From: Bacteroidales bacterium
GTDB lineage: Bacteria; Bacteroidota; Bacteroidia; Bacteroidales; UBA7960
Direction: 5' to 3'
DNA length: 6,246 nt
Assembly (NCBI GenBank): GCA_007124575.1
Contig: SLEW01000064.1
Location: 1-6,246, forward strand
Shown: piece after piece, positions 5,054-6,246 of the stretch
Numbering within the stretch: the first letter of the stretch is position 1
How the letters are laid out: the number at the start of each line of letters is the position of its first letter
Notes under the pieces: model-generated
The model's database searches: none
What the model saw: the letters and a program-made list of their open reading frames with translations, nothing else
Told to the model about the DNA's origin: nothing
Program-made: the position numbers and the translations under genes

Positions 5054-6246
5054 ATGAAGATAGAAAATACTATCGCCACAGCCGTGGCAGATATCATCAA
5101 GGAAAAGACCGGACACACGGTGAATCAGCAGCAGCTTGTGTTGCAAAAAACCCGTAAGGAGTTTGAAGGCGACCTCACATTGGTGGTATTCCCTTTTGTA
5201 AAAATACTGCGACAGTCGCCCGAGCAGGTGGCCGAAACCCTGGGCAGAGAAATCCAGGAACGGCTGGCAGAAGTGGTGACATACCAGGTGGTGAAGGGGT
5301 TTCTCAACCTCAGCTTGTCGGATGGTTTTTGGAAAGGGTTTCTTGCAGAACATTTACAAGGAAACCAGGAAGCGAGGAAACCAGGAAGCGAGAAAGAGAG
5401 GATGGGAGGAAGAGAGGACGAGAAGACGACAGGCAGTGAGCGTGAGAGGATGAGAGGACCGGAGGATGAGAAGATGAGAGAAGAAAGCGGGGGTGTGGGG
5501 CCGGTGGTGGTGGAATATAGCAGTCCGAACACCAACAAGCCGCTGCACCTCGGCCATATCCGCAACAACCTGCTGGGCTATTCGGTGGCCTGCCTGCTGG
5601 AGGCTTCCGGCCGGGAGGTGGTGAAAGTCAACCTGGTCAACGACCGGGGCATCCACATCTGCAAATCGATGCTTGCCTGGATGAAGGCGGGCGATGGCGA
5701 AACGCCGGAAAGCGCTGGCAGGAAGGGCGACAAGTTGGTGGGCGACTACTATGTGAAGTTCGAAACCTCCCTGCGTGAGCAAATGGAGAAGCTCAAACAA
5801 GAGAAAGGCCTGGACGATGACGAGGCACGCCGCCAGGCGCCGCTGATGCAGGAGGCACAGGAGCTGCTGCGCCGCTGGGAGGCCCGCGACCCGGAAGTGG
5901 TGGAGGTCTGGCGGATGATGAACGGATGGGTCTATGAAGGTTTCGATGAAACATACCAGCGCATGGGCGTGGATTTCGACAAGATATATTATGAATCGGA
6001 TACCTACCTGCTGGGCAGGGATATCGTGAGGAAAGGCCTGGATGAAGGCATCCTCCACCAGAAGGATGATGGCTCCGTGTGGGCCAGCCTCGACGAATAT
6101 AAGCTGGATGAGAAATTGCTGCTTCGCGCAGATGGCACCTCGGTATATATGACGCAGGACATCGGCACGGCCGAGTTACGCTACGAAGATTATCATCCGG
6201 AAAAGATGGTCTATGTGGTGGGCAATGAGCAAAACCACCATTTCAA
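5054..6246 (+). CDS. argS: Arginyl-tRNA synthetase, 3'-truncated, with repeat-encoded insertion
   Basis: ArgRS, a cytoplasmic class Ia synthetase, charges tRNA-Arg with arginine using ATP. The frame runs open from ATG 5054 to the window end (397 full codons of about 600 plus the insertion). Residues 1 to about 100 are the N-terminal Add1 tRNA-binding domain. The catalytic domain starts near 150 with VVVEYSSPNTNKPLHLGH; the class I HIGH signature is HLGH at 165-168, followed by NDRGIHICKSM. The last visible block, YVVGNEQNHHF, is also typical. The KMSKS loop and the anticodon-binding DALR domain lie beyond the edge. The start is supported by homologous-looking MKIENTIATAVADIIKEK and a promoter-like octamer 21 bases upstream. 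The oddity is residues 103 to about 149: a highly charged, arginine/glutamate-rich segment encoded by a tandem 8-bp-period array, where most ArgRS have only a short linker; HIGH usually falls near residue 120-135. No stop or frameshift interrupts the gene, so it is probably functional. Confidence 0.95.
   Translation, partial: MKIENTIATAVADIIKEKTGHTVNQQQLVLQKTRKEFEGDLTLVVFPFVKILRQSPEQVAETLGREIQERLAEVVTYQVVKGFLNLSLSDGFWKGFLAEHLQGNQEARKPGSEKERMGGREDEKTTGSERERMRGPEDEKMREESGGVGPVVVEYSSPNTNKPLHLGHIRNNLLGYSVACLLEASGREVVKVNLVNDRGIHICKSMLAWMKAGDGETPESAGRKGDKLVGDYYVKFETSLREQMEKLKQEKGLDDDEARRQAPLMQEAQELLRRWEARDPEVVEVWRMMNGWVYEGFDETYQRMGVDFDKIYYESDTYLLGRDIVRKGLDEGILHQKDDGSVWASLDEYKLDEKLLLRADGTSVYMTQDIGTAELRYEDYHPEKMVYVVGNEQNHHF
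5358..5485 (+). repeat. Purine-rich octanucleotide-period tandem array inside argS
   Basis: From 5358 the sequence reads as sixteen 8-base units in register, variants of GAGGATGA or CAGGAAGC (for example GAGGAAAC, GAGGACGA, GAAGATGA). Pairs of units give a 16-bp period: AGGAAACCAGGAAGCG is perfectly duplicated at 5359-5374 and 5375-5390. The decamers at 5398 and 5414 differ at two positions, and GAGGATGAGA at 5446 recurs exactly at 5462, each pair 16 bases apart. By my count only 20 of 132 bases (5359-5490) are pyrimidines. The array is translated as part of argS; boundaries are approximate because outer units decay. Confidence 0.85.

Noticed and set aside
5354..6058. 234-codon open frame on the minus strand opposite argS
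   Set aside because: It is antisense to a clearly conserved synthetase. Its C-terminal part is only the reverse reading of the purine-rich repeat (serine/leucine/histidine-rich low complexity), and no domain is recognisable.

Overview
The window looks like a chromosomal segment of a member of the Bacteroidota, probably an environmental Bacteroidales-type lineage. The evidence is the style of the proteins (S9 peptidase, a ClC transporter with paired CBS domains, and an ArgRS carrying the SSPNTNKPLHLGH block typical of the phylum). Starts lack Shine-Dalgarno sequences, and two start-proximal elements match the phylum's TAnnTTTG -7 box. The genes are GC-rich and the intergenic regions AT-rich. 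No finer placement is possible from sequence alone.

Layout. (1) Bases 1-1728, plus strand: the C-terminal 575 residues of an S9 serine peptidase, cut by the left edge. (2) 1744-2679, plus strand: a zinc-less NAD(P)-dependent quinone oxidoreductase-type MDR enzyme, 15 bases downstream and probably co-transcribed. (3) 2680-3130: a gene-free region between convergent genes. It holds two arrays of a degenerate 8-bp repeat in inverted orientation, one right behind each stop codon, around a core with a second, GC-rich repeat. (4) 3131-4909, minus strand: a ClC-family chloride channel/transporter with C-terminal CBS domains. (5) 4910-5053: an AT-rich divergent promoter region. (6) 5054 to the right edge, plus strand: the first 397 codons of arginyl-tRNA synthetase (argS), open without frameshift to the window end.

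The genes look like ordinary housekeeping and metabolic functions with no evident shared pathway. The unusual content is the repeats. A purine-rich tandem array with an exact 8/16-bp register sits inside the argS reading frame. It adds roughly 45 charged residues, with a visible 16-residue period, between the N-terminal tRNA-binding domain and the catalytic HLGH motif. The unrelated AATGTG-type arrays at the convergent gene ends have the same 8-bp period. Together they suggest a genome-wide class of octanucleotide-period repeats, normally intergenic, of which one copy lies in an essential gene. This is inference from one window, with no database comparison.
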